Source: an uncultured Bacteroidales bacterium
Lineage (GTDB): Bacteria > Bacteroidota > Bacteroidia > Bacteroidales > Bacteroidaceae
DNA: 64,000 bases
Assembly (NCBI GenBank): GCA_902778625.1
Contig: CACYYM010000007.1
Span: forward strand, 1 to 64,000
Direction: 5' to 3'
Shown: positions 35,904 through 45,279 of the stretch, piece by piece
Layout: each line of letters opens with the position of its first letter
How positions within the stretch are numbered: the first letter of the stretch is position 1
Translations under genes and position numbers: made by a program
Notes under the pieces: generated by a model
Told to the model about the DNA's origin: nothing
Database searches by the model: none
Seen by the model: the letters and a program-made list of their open reading frames with translations, nothing else

Positions 35904-37085
35904 ATGGAAAAGCTCTGGAACAGCAACTACCTGAAAGCATGGACGGCCAACTTCATGCTCTACTTCTCGTTCATGGTCGTCACGCCGCTCTTCCCGCTTT
36001 ACCTGAGCGAAACATTTGGCGCCACGAAAGACCAGACCGGCCTAGTCCTGAGCGGCTACGCCCTGACCGCATTGCTCGTCCGTCCCTTTAGCGGCTACCT
36101 TGTCGACTCCTTTCCCCGAAAGCTCGTGCTGCTGGTCTGCTACGGACTCTTTGCCATCCTCTTCGGCGGCTATCTCGTGGCAGGCAGCCTGCTCTCGTTC
36201 TGCATCCTTCGCACTATTCATGGCGCACCTATGGGAGCCGCTACCGTAGCCAACAGCACCGTAGCCATCGATGTACTGCCGTCCAGCCGCAGAGCTGAAG
36301 GCATCGGCTATTATGGCCTTAGCAACAACCTGGGCACGGCCATCGCACCTACCATCGGCATGCTCATCTTGGGATGGACGCACAGCTACAACCTCATCTT
36401 CCTCGTCTCGCTCCTGACCGCAGGAATCGGATTCGCCATAAACAGCACATTGAAGCTCAAGCCCCGACCTGTTCTCCCCCAGAAGGGAGTTGAGGGGTCT
36501 CTTTCCCTCGACCGTTTTCTCCTTCTGAAAGGGTGGCCTCAGGCGCTCTGCATGGTCGGTTACAGCTTCTCCTACGGCGTCGTCAGCACCTATCTGGCCA
36601 TTTACGCGAAGCAGCAGCTGGGCATCACCACAGGTACAGGCCTTTTCTTCACCCTGCTATGCATCGGTCTCATCTCGAGCCGATTGGTAGGAGCACGAGG
36701 GTTGAAGAAAGGTAGAATAACGGAGAACGCCACCATTGGCGTCGTGGTTTCGCTCATCGGCTACCTCACCTTCGCAGCCCTGCACAACGCGTGGGGTTTC
36801 TACGGCGCAGCCTTTATCGTGGGTTTGGGCAACGGCCACATGTTTCCAGCCTTCCAGACGATGTTCATCAACCTGGCTCCCAACAATCAGCGGGGCACGG
36901 CCAACGGCACCTTGTTGACCTCTTGGGATGCGGGTTTTGGTCTCGGCATCATATTGGGCGGAATCGTCAGCGAGTGGATATCCTATGGCGCAGCCTTCTG
37001 GGTGGCTTGGCTCAGCAACCTGCTGGGCGTTGTCCTTTATTTCGCCTATGCCCGCCGGCACTTCATCCGGAACAGATTGAGGTAG
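35904..37085 (+). CDS. MFS transporter
   Basis: The 393-residue protein has 12 membrane helices and the loop 2-3 motif GYLVDSFPRKLVLLV (variant of motif A). The central cytoplasmic loop (about 188-212; RPVLPQKGVEGSLSLDRFLL) is encoded by a sequence that resembles the hairpin repeats seen between genes in this window. It starts 3 bases after thrC, so it may export threonine or another amino acid; the sequence does not say. Confidence 0.85.
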   Translation: MEKLWNSNYLKAWTANFMLYFSFMVVTPLFPLYLSETFGATKDQTGLVLSGYALTALLVRPFSGYLVDSFPRKLVLLVCYGLFAILFGGYLVAGSLLSFCILRTIHGAPMGAATVANSTVAIDVLPSSRRAEGIGYYGLSNNLGTAIAPTIGMLILGWTHSYNLIFLVSLLTAGIGFAINSTLKLKPRPVLPQKGVEGSLSLDRFLLLKGWPQALCMVGYSFSYGVVSTYLAIYAKQQLGITTGTGLFFTLLCIGLISSRLVGARGLKKGRITENATIGVVVSLIGYLTFAALHNAWGFYGAAFIVGLGNGHMFPAFQTMFINLAPNNQRGTANGTLLTSWDAGFGLGIILGGIVSEWISYGAAFWVAWLSNLLGVVLYFAYARRHFIRNRLR

Positions 37086-37150
37086 AAAGAAGACAACCTT
37101 TAACGGGAGAACAAAAATAACAAGTTATTATTAGACATATACTAAATGAA

Positions 37151-37185
37151 AAAGGGCAAACCAAAGTGGTCTGCCCCCTTTCTTA
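37151..37185. terminator. bidirectional terminator
   Basis: GGGCA-A-ACCA / TGGT-C-TGCCC stem (one mismatch, 3-nt loop) between AAAAA and CCTTTCTT. It ends the threonine-MFS unit on one strand and the small-peptide gene on the other. Confidence 0.75.
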
Positions 37186-37200
37186 TTGCTTAGGAGAGTT

Positions 37201-37365
37201 TTATTCTGCTCCCCAGATGTTCCAGTCGTCGGCTTCCTTCGTGAGGGACTTGTCGCCATCGACTGTCTTTTCGCTGTCTTCGTTGACTTTCAGGCTTTCG
37301 GCTATCATTGTAGCTGCCAGAGCCTCTTCCATCTGCATAGCAGGTATCAAATATGTCTTTTTCAT
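37201..37365 (-). CDS. 54-residue MKKTYLIPAMQ-type small protein
   Basis: The frame gives MKKTYLIPAMQMEEALAATM, then IAESLKVNEDSEKTVDGDKS, then LTKEADDWNIWGAE and a stop. There is no signal peptide or membrane helix, the middle is acidic and the end is Trp-rich (DWNIWG). Short proteins that start MKKTYxxP and end with such a WxxWG-like motif are frequent in Prevotella and Bacteroides; their role is unknown to me. It lies 132 bases downstream of the large surface protein, on the same strand, after a hairpin-rich spacer. Cleaved-peptide or export-associated roles are possible. Confidence 0.75.
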   Translation of the reverse strand: MKKTYLIPAMQMEEALAATMIAESLKVNEDSEKTVDGDKSLTKEADDWNIWGAE

Positions 37366-37497
37366 TATATTTGAAATTTGAATTTATACATTTTGAATTA
37401 GAAGAGAATCTTGAGCTATGCTCGAGCTCTTTCACATTCTTCGCTTTCGCTCAGGCGCGGGCGGGGCGGAAGAACTCGAGCAAGCTCAGTTCTTCAC

Positions 37498-40400
37498 TCA
37501 CTTAATCAAGACCTTCTTGCCGCCAACGATGTTGATGCCCTTCTGCATCTTCTGGAGGCGCTGACCTGCTACGTTGTAGATAGCAGCGTTTTCGTTAACG
37601 GTTTCGTTAAGGTTGCTAATGCCGTCTGCATCGTCGTCAATGAGACCGAAGGCCTTGACACCGCTTGCGCTCTGGTAGTAAGCCTTGCCTGCGGGAACGT
37701 AGTCGCGAACGCGATAGAAACCGAGCTCGTCGTCGACGATGGCAAGTACGTACTGGCTGCCATCGGCCGTGAGGTCTTCATCGGTGCCCAACAGGTCGTT
37801 GGCGATGTTGAGGGCAGGCAGGTCGGCTTCGAGCTTGTTGTAGTAGGTACCTTTCAGGATGACGGGTGTGCCTGCGGGAACGTCTGTTCCAATCTCGCTC
37901 ATAATGAGCCAACCTGCGTTGAAGACTGCCGAATTGGCCACTACATCGCCATTCAACTGGTAGCCTGTAGTGCTGTCGTAGAGGGTTGCATAGCCTGCGT
38001 CGCCGACATAGCATACCTCAACGTCGTTGAGAGGTGTGGGATATTCGTCAGTGCCGATGAGCTGCCCCCAACCTACGGTGTAAGCCAGCTTGCCGTTTGC
38101 GATATCGGTCTTCTCGAGGCCGCTGTCGAGGCCATAGTTCGTCTCGAGGCTGCTGTCGAAATCTGTATCGGAAAGGTCGATGATGTTGGTATGTGTGCCA
38201 GCGATACGACCGATGTTGCCGCCTCTGTGACCGTTGATTGTACCGAGGTTCACGAAGTTCTCGATGACGCTTTCGTTGTTGCCGCCAAGGTAGCAGCAAA
38301 GAGCACCGGCATAAGGAGCCTCGTTCTTAGCTGTGATGGTACCCGTGTTCAAGACGTTGCGAATGAGCCACTTGGGACCGTTGCCTTCCTGACCGCCAAT
38401 GATGCCGGCTGCATCCTGATGCTCAGCAGTTACGGTTGCTTCGTTGATGATGTTTTCAAGCGTGATGAGCGCGCCATTGTTCTGGCAGCTGCCCGTAATG
38501 CCACCCACGCGGTTGTAGCCGTGGATGGTACAGCTCTTGTCCATGATGAGGTTCTTGACAGTCGTGTTGGCAGCGTTGCCGCGCAGGAAGCCGAAGAAAC
38601 CGATATTGCTGTCAGAGGGACGCTCGATAATCATGTTCTTGATGCGGAAGCCCTGGCCATCGAAAGTGCCGTTGTACTTCTTGCCGGTGTTCACGCCGAT
38701 GGGCAAGTGGAGGTTCTCGATGCCGAGCATGTCGATGTCGTTCATCAGCTTGCCGTTGATCTGGAGATTGGCGTCGCCGCCTTCGTCAACCTTATGGCTG
38801 AACCATTCCACGTTGCCGGCATTCTTCAGTTCATAGTAGCCATCGACAAGTGCGGGCTCCTGGAATTGGGTGTAGCAGACGTCGCACATGCCAATCTCGT
38901 CGTTGATGTTGTGAGGAAGAACGATGGTCTCGCCGCTTGTATTATTATAGGTTACGCCACCTACGGCTGCGCCGGTGCAATCCTTCGTACCAGCCTGGAA
39001 GACTTGGCTCGTTGTGCCCCACATATTGGGCATGTCCTCTACGCCAAGGTCTTGTGTCCAAGTGATTTCGCTCTGGTCGCCGTTGAGCAGGTAGCAAAGT
39101 TCGCCGCTCTGGATGGGGTTCTCGGTGTTGATGGTCACCTTGCCCTGATTGCCGCCGTTTGTCGTGCAAAGGTCAACGCTGTTGATGACAGCAGGATAGA
39201 GCTCGTTGTTGAGCTTGCCTGCACGAACGAGGTTGTAACCATTGCCGTCGATACCTGTCACTTCACCAATGTTCCAGCAACCGCTGAACTCCTTAACCAA
39301 GTAATCCTTAGGCGTGCCTGTCCAACCGCAAATGGCTGCACTTTCGCCAGCACCGCCGTAGATGTTACCCGTATTGTAGCACTGCTTAATGGTCAGGCCA
39401 ACCTCTGTTGCCTCTACACAACCGAGGATGCCAGCAATGTTCTTACCTGTAGAAGATACGTTTGCCTCGTTTCCGCAGTAGCGAATGATAATGTGGCTGT
39501 CGTTGTTGTTGCGGCTATTGACGTGAGCCACAACGCCAGCTGCGAAATTGTTGTCGTGTTCAATAGAGCATGAAGAGTCGATGATGAGGTTCTCGATAAT
39601 GACTTCGTTGTTGGTAATGCCATCAACAGAAGTACCACCGCCACGAACAGAACCGAAGAATCCCTGGCCATCGAAGCCACGGTTCTCGAGCGCACTGGCT
39701 GTTGTCAGCACCATACCTTTGATGCGGTGACCTTGACCGTCGAAGTGACCGAAGAACTTCTTTGCACTTGTTCCGATAGGCAGGTGAGCATTGGCCACAC
39801 CTTCGTAGTCAATGTCGTTGGCAAGCTTGGCATTCATTGCGCCGTAGCCGTTCTTGACCATGCGAGAGAACCACTCAACCTCTGCAACATTGTGGAGGAT
39901 GTAATAGCCGTCGGCTTCTGCACTCATCCAGTCAACCTTGGGAGCAGAGCAGACTGTGCACAGACCTGTTGCAGGATCGAACTCGTGGTCGTCCTGTGTA
40001 CTGCCACCTTCTTCGTTACTATAAGCAACACCACCCTTGGGATTGCCTGCACAGTCGAGGGCTGCAACCTGATAAACAGCCTTGCCAGGAATGGGAAGAG
40101 GAATGGAGTTGGGGTCGGAAAGGTCCTGAGTGAATGGTTGGGCATTGGGATTAGCCTGCTCTGCGAGGTCGCTGCGAAGAGCTGTATTCAGCAAGTAGCA
40201 AATCTCACCACTGTGCAGAGGATCGGCTGTTGTGTAAGTGGGATGCTCGCCCTGGAAATTGCTTGCGCTGTGGAAAGTGTCGTAGCAGTTTGCAATAGAA
40301 CGGTTTGCACCGCGGAAGAGCTGGTTGTTGCCGTCGAGGACGCTAATCTCAGCAATGTTCAGACAGTTCCACATTCTGGCATTACCGCCAGCAGACTTGT

Positions 40401-41535
40401 TCCAACCGCAGAAAGCAGAACCTCTGTTGACTGCAGAAACCGTGCCTGCATTCACGCAGTTCTCCATGTCGAAGTAGGGATACTGTTCGCAACCAGCACC
40501 AATCATGCCAGCAGCACCCGAGGTTGTAGTAAGGGTTGCATAGCTGACACAGTTGAGAATCTCGAGGCCATCGCTTGCACCAGTATTGGTCTGGATAAGG
40601 CCAATGATAGAGCCTACACGGTTCTTGCCCGTAATGGAGCAAGTCGAGTCCATGATGATGTTCTTGATCTTGGCATTACCGCGGACAAAGCCAAAGAGGC
40701 CAAGAGCCTCGTCGTCAGGGCGGTTAATTACCAGATTGCTGATGGTGTGGAACTGTCCGTCGAACTTGCCGGAGTACTTATAGGTGTCGATGACAGCGCC
40801 GCTTTCGTTTGTGTAACGACCAATAGGACTGTGGTCGATGCCTGTCAAGTCGATGTCTGCCGTCAAAACTGCTTGAGCATTAAGCTTAGCATCTTTTTCC
40901 GGGTCATCAACACCTGTTACAGAGTTTACATACTCTGCAAACCATTCAAGTTCAGAGGCTGTACCAATCTGATACACACCTTCTACTTGTGCGGGCTCGT
41001 CCCAAGTCACGTCGGTGCCCGGGTCGGGAGTCGGCACTGTGATTGCTGTCAAAGTCCAAGCTGAACGCGGGTTGCCCTCTGCTACAGAAGCAAAGCTCTG
41101 AACGGTGCCGGGATTCTTCCAGTTCAAGCCTAAAGTACCTGCAGAGAAGTCGTGCGGACTGTTTGCCGTGCATGACATACGATACTTGCCAGCGTAAGTG
41201 CCTGTAGCATCTGCCTTCACGTAATACTCAACGCCTGTGTCGCCGGTTGCCACCTCCTGCTCAGCTGCAGTATAACCCTGAATGTACTTTCCGGTCGTAG
41301 CATTCTGGATGTAGTAGCAGTCGGCATTTGTTGTGGGCACGAACTTCCAATAGGAGTTTTCGTTCTCAGCACTGAGGTCAACACCGCCAGTGCCATTGTC
41401 CTGCATGAACATGTTGGCATCATTGTTGTTGACAATGGTGTACACCTTATTGGCATCAAGTTGTGCCAAAGCGGAACCACCTGCAAGCCATGCTACAGCG
41501 AGCATAGCCAAGTTGAAGAGTTTTGTTCTTCTCAT
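37498..41535 (-). CDS. large secreted repeat protein (GLUG-like, three cassettes, sorting tail)
   Basis: The 1345-residue protein has a signal peptide, a RICIN/F5-like N-terminal region (KVYTIVNNNDANMFMQDNG ... TTGKYIQGY, to about 170), then three related cassettes (about 190-420, 545-790 and 890-1100). Each has a (L/V)EWF start, an L-xx-DID-x-GI segment, KFDGQ/TFDGQ, IKN(L/I)IMD and repeated GxxxIG turns like GLUG repeats. Linkers contain SGE(I/L)CYLLN and a CxxC pair (TGLCTVC, IGMCDVC). The last 80 residues end IYNVAGQRLQKMQKGINIVGGKKVLIK, a sorting tail. It is probably a surface adhesin or glycan-binding protein. The long frames on the other strand are shadows. Confidence 0.8.
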   Translation of the reverse strand: MRRTKLFNLAMLAVAWLAGGSALAQLDANKVYTIVNNNDANMFMQDNGTGGVDLSAENENSYWKFVPTTNADCYYIQNATTGKYIQGYTAAEQEVATGDTGVEYYVKADATGTYAGKYRMSCTANSPHDFSAGTLGLNWKNPGTVQSFASVAEGNPRSAWTLTAITVPTPDPGTDVTWDEPAQVEGVYQIGTASELEWFAEYVNSVTGVDDPEKDAKLNAQAVLTADIDLTGIDHSPIGRYTNESGAVIDTYKYSGKFDGQFHTISNLVINRPDDEALGLFGFVRGNAKIKNIIMDSTCSITGKNRVGSIIGLIQTNTGASDGLEILNCVSYATLTTTSGAAGMIGAGCEQYPYFDMENCVNAGTVSAVNRGSAFCGWNKSAGGNARMWNCLNIAEISVLDGNNQLFRGANRSIANCYDTFHSASNFQGEHPTYTTADPLHSGEICYLLNTALRSDLAEQANPNAQPFTQDLSDPNSIPLPIPGKAVYQVAALDCAGNPKGGVAYSNEEGGSTQDDHEFDPATGLCTVCSAPKVDWMSAEADGYYILHNVAEVEWFSRMVKNGYGAMNAKLANDIDYEGVANAHLPIGTSAKKFFGHFDGQGHRIKGMVLTTASALENRGFDGQGFFGSVRGGGTSVDGITNNEVIIENLIIDSSCSIEHDNNFAAGVVAHVNSRNNNDSHIIIRYCGNEANVSSTGKNIAGILGCVEATEVGLTIKQCYNTGNIYGGAGESAAICGWTGTPKDYLVKEFSGCWNIGEVTGIDGNGYNLVRAGKLNNELYPAVINSVDLCTTNGGNQGKVTINTENPIQSGELCYLLNGDQSEITWTQDLGVEDMPNMWGTTSQVFQAGTKDCTGAAVGGVTYNNTSGETIVLPHNINDEIGMCDVCYTQFQEPALVDGYYELKNAGNVEWFSHKVDEGGDANLQINGKLMNDIDMLGIENLHLPIGVNTGKKYNGTFDGQGFRIKNMIIERPSDSNIGFFGFLRGNAANTTVKNLIMDKSCTIHGYNRVGGITGSCQNNGALITLENIINEATVTAEHQDAAGIIGGQEGNGPKWLIRNVLNTGTITAKNEAPYAGALCCYLGGNNESVIENFVNLGTINGHRGGNIGRIAGTHTNIIDLSDTDFDSSLETNYGLDSGLEKTDIANGKLAYTVGWGQLIGTDEYPTPLNDVEVCYVGDAGYATLYDSTTGYQLNGDVVANSAVFNAGWLIMSEIGTDVPAGTPVILKGTYYNKLEADLPALNIANDLLGTDEDLTADGSQYVLAIVDDELGFYRVRDYVPAGKAYYQSASGVKAFGLIDDDADGISNLNETVNENAAIYNVAGQRLQKMQKGINIVGGKKVLIK

Positions 41536-41864
41536 GTTTAAAAATTAAAAGTTAGTAAATATGTTTGGTTTTGTTTTTGCAGTCAATTAAGTACAGATAT
41601 ATTATATTTGTGTGCAAAGATATACATATTTATATAAAATAAAAGAACTTTTCCTGTTAAGATGTGTTAAAATAGTACGATACGTCATTGCTTTCTGTAT
41701 TTAATTGCTCTTTAAAATACAATACACATATAATAATATAATTTATAGTGTAAGTTGCAAACTGTGCCGAAAAACAACAATCTCAAAAAAAAATCTTAAA
41801 TTCCTTTGCAGCAATTGATAAATGTTCTATATTTGCACCGCAAAATGACACACACATCTAAAGG
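41536..41864. promoter_or_regulatory. AT-rich divergent intergenic region with two promoters
   Basis: Minus strand: -7 TATCTTTG (41622-41615) for the large repeat protein, with only T-rich sequence at -33. Plus strand: TTTG (41805-41808), 19-nt spacer, TATATTTG (41828-41835), a full consensus, 29 bases before the RQC-type gene. The rest (about 41640-41790) is AT-rich with no gene or repeat that I can see. Confidence 0.75.
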
Positions 41865-42593
41865 ATGGAAGCAAAAGAACCAATAGTCAAGCTCATTAAG
41901 GCGCTGATAGAGATCAACATGCCCGCTCAGCGTCAACTGCTTATCGATTTCATGATGGGCAGAAGGAGCCGCCAAATAGAAGAATACGAACTGTTCGACA
42001 AGGAATACTTCGGCGTAGGCGAAACAAACGATGAAGACTTCTGGGCAACTATCATCGATACTGCCTACGAGAATGGCCTCATCAAACAGATGGTCACAAA
42101 GAAGAACGCACTGATGCCTACCGCTGCAGGCAAAAAGTTCGCCAAGAAGCCAAAATCGTTCACGATTCCAGATGACGAATCCATCACCGAAACGGAGACC
42201 GACGTACCCGAAATAGACTCTATCCTCGAACAAGCTCAGAAAGAACGGCAAGAAGCCAGTCACGCTGTCTCTCAACTTTGCAAACAACAAATCAAGCTCA
42301 TCACAGCCATCGACCGACACATTGCCCTCGACACCTTTGCCGAAACGGAAGGACTCGGGTTGGACGAAGTGCTTGACGAACTTGAGTTGCTTGCAGAGCA
42401 GAAACGTCATCTCGACATCACTTATTTTACAGATGAGGTCTTGGGCGACGATTGCATGAACGAGTTGCTCGATTACTTCGAGAACGCCAAAACGGATGAT
42501 ATGGAAAGGGCGATGAAAGAGTACGGCGACATCTATAAGGAGGAGGAACTGCGCCTCGCTCGTATCGTGTTTAGAATGAACAAAATCAGTTAA
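41865..42593 (+). CDS. stand-alone RQC-type winged-helix protein
   Basis: The 242-residue protein begins with a region like the RQC domain of RecQ helicases (RQLLIDFMMGRRSRQIEEY, then GVGETNDEDFWATIIDTAYENGLIKQ and a MPTAAGKKF strand, to about 95). The rest is helical (SHAVSQLCKQQIKLITAIDRHIA onward) and may be an HTH_40/HRDC-like module. There is no helicase motif at all. RQC domains bind DNA junctions and duplex ends. It precedes manA by 6 bases; no functional link is obvious. Confidence 0.6.
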   Translation: MEAKEPIVKLIKALIEINMPAQRQLLIDFMMGRRSRQIEEYELFDKEYFGVGETNDEDFWATIIDTAYENGLIKQMVTKKNALMPTAAGKKFAKKPKSFTIPDDESITETETDVPEIDSILEQAQKERQEASHAVSQLCKQQIKLITAIDRHIALDTFAETEGLGLDEVLDELELLAEQKRHLDITYFTDEVLGDDCMNELLDYFENAKTDDMERAMKEYGDIYKEEELRLARIVFRMNKIS

Positions 42594-42599
42594 TATATT

Positions 42600-43523
42600 A
42601 TGGATATCCTCAAGTTTAATCCAATCTTCAAGCCTACGCTTTGGGGCTCTGAAACGTGGGTAGTCTCTGCAGTTAAAGGCTCAGAATCGGTTGCCACAAA
42701 CGGCATAGACAAAGGTTTGACTCTGCCCGAAATCGTGTCTCGTTATGGTGCCGACTTCCTCGGGAAGAAGAATTTCGAGAAGTTTGGTAATGATTTCCCC
42801 CTTCTCATCAAGTTCATTGATGCCCGGCAGGACCTCTCGATTCAGGTGCATCCTGATGATGCGCTTTCTGCCAAAAGGCATGGGAAAATGGGCAAGAACG
42901 AGATGTGGTACGTGGTGGATGCAGACCGCGGCAGTCAGCTCATCGCTGGTTTCCGCCAGAAAATCGAGACAAGCGATTACGCCCAAAAGGTTGCCGACGG
43001 AAGTATCGAGGATGACCTCAACAAAGTAAACGTCAGCGAAGGCGATTGCTTCTACATCCCTGCCGGTCGGGTGCATGGTATCGGGGCTGGAATGGTCATT
43101 GCTGAGATTCAGCAGACCAGCGACGTGACCTATCGCATCTATGATTATCTGCGTCGTGACCGCGATGGAAACCTCCGAGAACTGCACACCGAACTCGCTC
43201 TCGAAGCAATTAACTTCCAAGACATTACTACCGACCCGAAGGTCGTCTATACCGAAACAAGAGATGCTATCGTGAGACTTGTGGAATGCCCCTTCTTCAC
43301 GACCAACGAGTTGAAGCTCACCAAGTCCTTCAAGCGCGACTATACGGGCATCGACAGTTTCAGAGTTTACATGTGTCTCGATGGTCAATGTTGCTTCCTC
43401 AGCCCAGCCGGACAAGGCATCTTCCTGCATCAAGGCGAGTCACTCGTCGTACCGGCTTCCATCCGGGAAGTAACCATCCTGCCCGACGAAAACGCCAAGC
43501 TGCTGGAAAGCTACGTGGAATAA
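42600..43523 (+). CDS. manA: mannose-6-phosphate isomerase, class I
   Basis: The 307-residue cupin protein has FNPIFKPTLWGSETW, FIDARQDLSIQVHPDD, KNEMWYVVDA, and GRVHGIGAG, which carry the zinc ligands (Gln, His, Glu, His). It links mannose-6-phosphate with fructose-6-phosphate. The length matches the short bacterial type I enzymes. Confidence 0.93.
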   Translation: MDILKFNPIFKPTLWGSETWVVSAVKGSESVATNGIDKGLTLPEIVSRYGADFLGKKNFEKFGNDFPLLIKFIDARQDLSIQVHPDDALSAKRHGKMGKNEMWYVVDADRGSQLIAGFRQKIETSDYAQKVADGSIEDDLNKVNVSEGDCFYIPAGRVHGIGAGMVIAEIQQTSDVTYRIYDYLRRDRDGNLRELHTELALEAINFQDITTDPKVVYTETRDAIVRLVECPFFTTNELKLTKSFKRDYTGIDSFRVYMCLDGQCCFLSPAGQGIFLHQGESLVVPASIREVTILPDENAKLLESYVE

Positions 43524-43556
43524 AGTATCAAATAAGCACATTTTCTTGCCGAAAAA

Positions 43557-43588
43557 TTTGGCAGATAAGCAGAAAAAGTGTACCTTTG
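43557..43588 (+). promoter_or_regulatory. rplU-rpmA promoter
   Basis: TTTG (43557-43560), 20-nt spacer and TACCTTTG (43581-43588). A leader of about 85 bases follows, with GC-rich CCGCCCCGCGG pairing potential; it may carry a ribosomal-protein regulatory structure. Confidence 0.75.
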
Positions 43589-43679
43589 CACCCGATTTAT
43601 GCCGTAGAGGCTCGAAAAAGAGGGTCACGAGTTGACTCCGCCCCGCGGTCAAACCCGTTATAAACAATTAATTAAACAA

Positions 43680-43994
43680 ATGTACGCAATCGTAGAGATT
43701 AACGGTCAGCAGTTCCGTGTTGAGGAGGGTCAGAAGCTCTTCGTTCATCACATTGCCGATGCAGAAGCTGGCAAGACTGTTGAATTTGAGAATGTGTTGT
43801 TGGTCGATAACGGCACCATCACAGTGGGCACTCCCACCATTGACGGCGCAAAGGTTACGGCTGAAGTCGTTTCACCCCTGGTTAAGGGCGATAAGGTGCT
43901 CGTCTTCCACAAGAAGCGTCGCAAGGGCTATCGCAAGCTCAATGGTCATCGCCAGCAGTTCACTGAACTGACCATCAAGGGTATCAACGCTTAA
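43680..43994 (+). CDS. rplU: 50S ribosomal protein L21
   Basis: The 104-residue protein is full-length L21: [20 protein letters not shown], then [14 protein letters not shown] and [26 protein letters not shown] 43680 follows the leader; the longer in-frame start lies within it. It is followed by rpmA after 25 bases, the usual L21-L27 pair. Confidence 0.97.
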   Translation: MYAIVEINGQQFRVEEGQKLFVHHIADAEAGKTVEFENVLLVDNGTITVGTPTIDGAKVTAEVVSPLVKGDKVLVFHKKRRKGYRKLNGHRQQFTELTIKGINA

Positions 43995-44019
43995 TGTTTA
44001 ACTCTAAAGACTAAACAAA

Positions 44020-44286
44020 ATGGCACATAAAAAAGGTGTAGGTAGTTCTAAGAACGGACGCGAATCACACGCTCAAAGACTGGGCGTCAAGATTTTTGGT
44101 GGTGAAAAGTGCGTCGCTGGTAACATCATCGTTCGTCAGCGCGGTACTCGTCACTATCCCGGCACAAACGTTGCTATGGGTAAGGACAACACGCTCTATG
44201 CTCTTGTTGACGGAACCGTACAGTTCAGGAAAGGTCGTCTCGACCGCAGTACTGTAAGTGTAGTTCCCGTCACTGCTGAGGCATAA
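44020..44286 (+). CDS. rpmA: 50S ribosomal protein L27
   Basis: The 88-residue protein starts [20 protein letters not shown] and has [21 protein letters not shown], typical L27 near the peptidyl-transferase centre. The N-terminus has no cleavable extension. Confidence 0.97.
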   Translation: MAHKKGVGSSKNGRESHAQRLGVKIFGGEKCVAGNIIVRQRGTRHYPGTNVAMGKDNTLYALVDGTVQFRKGRLDRSTVSVVPVTAEA

Positions 44287-44330
44287 GGGCATCCCTGCTC
44301 ATCTGAAACAGACAATCACAACTCAAATTA

Positions 44331-44371
44331 AGTCCCCTCATGCTATCAGCAGTGAGGGGACTATGTTTTTT
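44331..44371 (+). terminator. intrinsic terminator after rpmA
   Basis: Perfect 10-bp stem AGTCCCCTCA/TGAGGGGACT with a 12-nt loop, followed by ATGTTTTTT. It lies 12 bases before menA, which must have a promoter inside or read through. Confidence 0.9.
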
Positions 44372-44382
44372 AAGAGCGCAAA

Positions 44383-45273
44383 ATGAAAAGGCACACACTT
44401 AAAGAATGGATTCTGGCAACAAGACCTTGGTCGTTTCCTGCTTCCACGATGCCTGTCTTCGTTTCAATGATGTTCCTTTGGAGCAAAGGCATAGAAGTCA
44501 ATTGGTGGCTGGGCATCATGGCTTTGGTGAACATTGTTCTCGTGCATGCTGCCGGTAATGTGTGGAGCGACTATCACGACTACAAGCGAGGTGTTGATGC
44601 CGCAGATACTTTTGGTGTTCGCATCCTTACCGACAAGCAGTTCACGCCAAAGGAAGTGCTCAGCCTTTCCATTATTTTGCAAGTTGCAGCCGTCCTGATG
44701 GGCTTGTTAATGGTTTACTTGACAGGCATCACTTTACTTTGGTTCGGCTTGGCAGGCATCGCCCTTTCTTTGCTCTACCCGCCATTGAAGTACGCAGCTC
44801 TAGGCGACCTCGTCATTATGGCTTGCTATGCACTCTTACCCATGCTTGGCACCACATTCATCTGCTCAGGTAACATCGTACCACAGTTACTTTGGCTTGC
44901 CGTTCCTGTTGGAAGCATCACGGTTGCCATCCTTCATGCTAATAATGCGCGAGACATCGAGACCGACAAAAGGGCTCACATCAGCACATTTGCCATGCTG
45001 ACTGGCAGGCCAGCTGCAATTAATGTTTATCTCTTCGAGATGGTTCTGCCCTATTGTTGGCTGCTGGCTGTTGCTTTGCTCGGTTATGTAAGCCTTTGGA
45101 CGCTGGTTACCTTCATCACTTTACCCATAGCTCTTGGTAACTGCAAACAGATGCTATCCTGCAAGACAGAAGGTATCAAAGCAATTGCCAACCTTGACGA
45201 AGCGACGGCCAAACTGCAGTTAGCCTTCAGCATGACACTCGCCATCGGACTTATCATTGAGGCTCTAACATAA
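44383..45273 (+). CDS. menA: 1,4-dihydroxy-2-naphthoate prenyltransferase
   Basis: The 296-residue UbiA-type membrane protein has eight or nine helices and two aspartate-rich motifs: NVWSDYHDYKRGVD and NNARDIETDKRA. The start TRPWSFPASTMPVF is typical of MenA. It attaches the prenyl chain in menaquinone synthesis. Confidence 0.9.
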   Translation: MKRHTLKEWILATRPWSFPASTMPVFVSMMFLWSKGIEVNWWLGIMALVNIVLVHAAGNVWSDYHDYKRGVDAADTFGVRILTDKQFTPKEVLSLSIILQVAAVLMGLLMVYLTGITLLWFGLAGIALSLLYPPLKYAALGDLVIMACYALLPMLGTTFICSGNIVPQLLWLAVPVGSITVAILHANNARDIETDKRAHISTFAMLTGRPAAINVYLFEMVLPYCWLLAVALLGYVSLWTLVTFITLPIALGNCKQMLSCKTEGIKAIANLDEATAKLQLAFSMTLAIGLIIEALT

Positions 45274-45279
45274 AGGCAC

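Noticed and set aside
37411..41064. Long plus-strand frames (720 and 445 codons) opposite the surface protein
   Set aside because: They are antisense shadows of the repeat protein; composition is Val/Ala/Asp-rich with no signal or domain.
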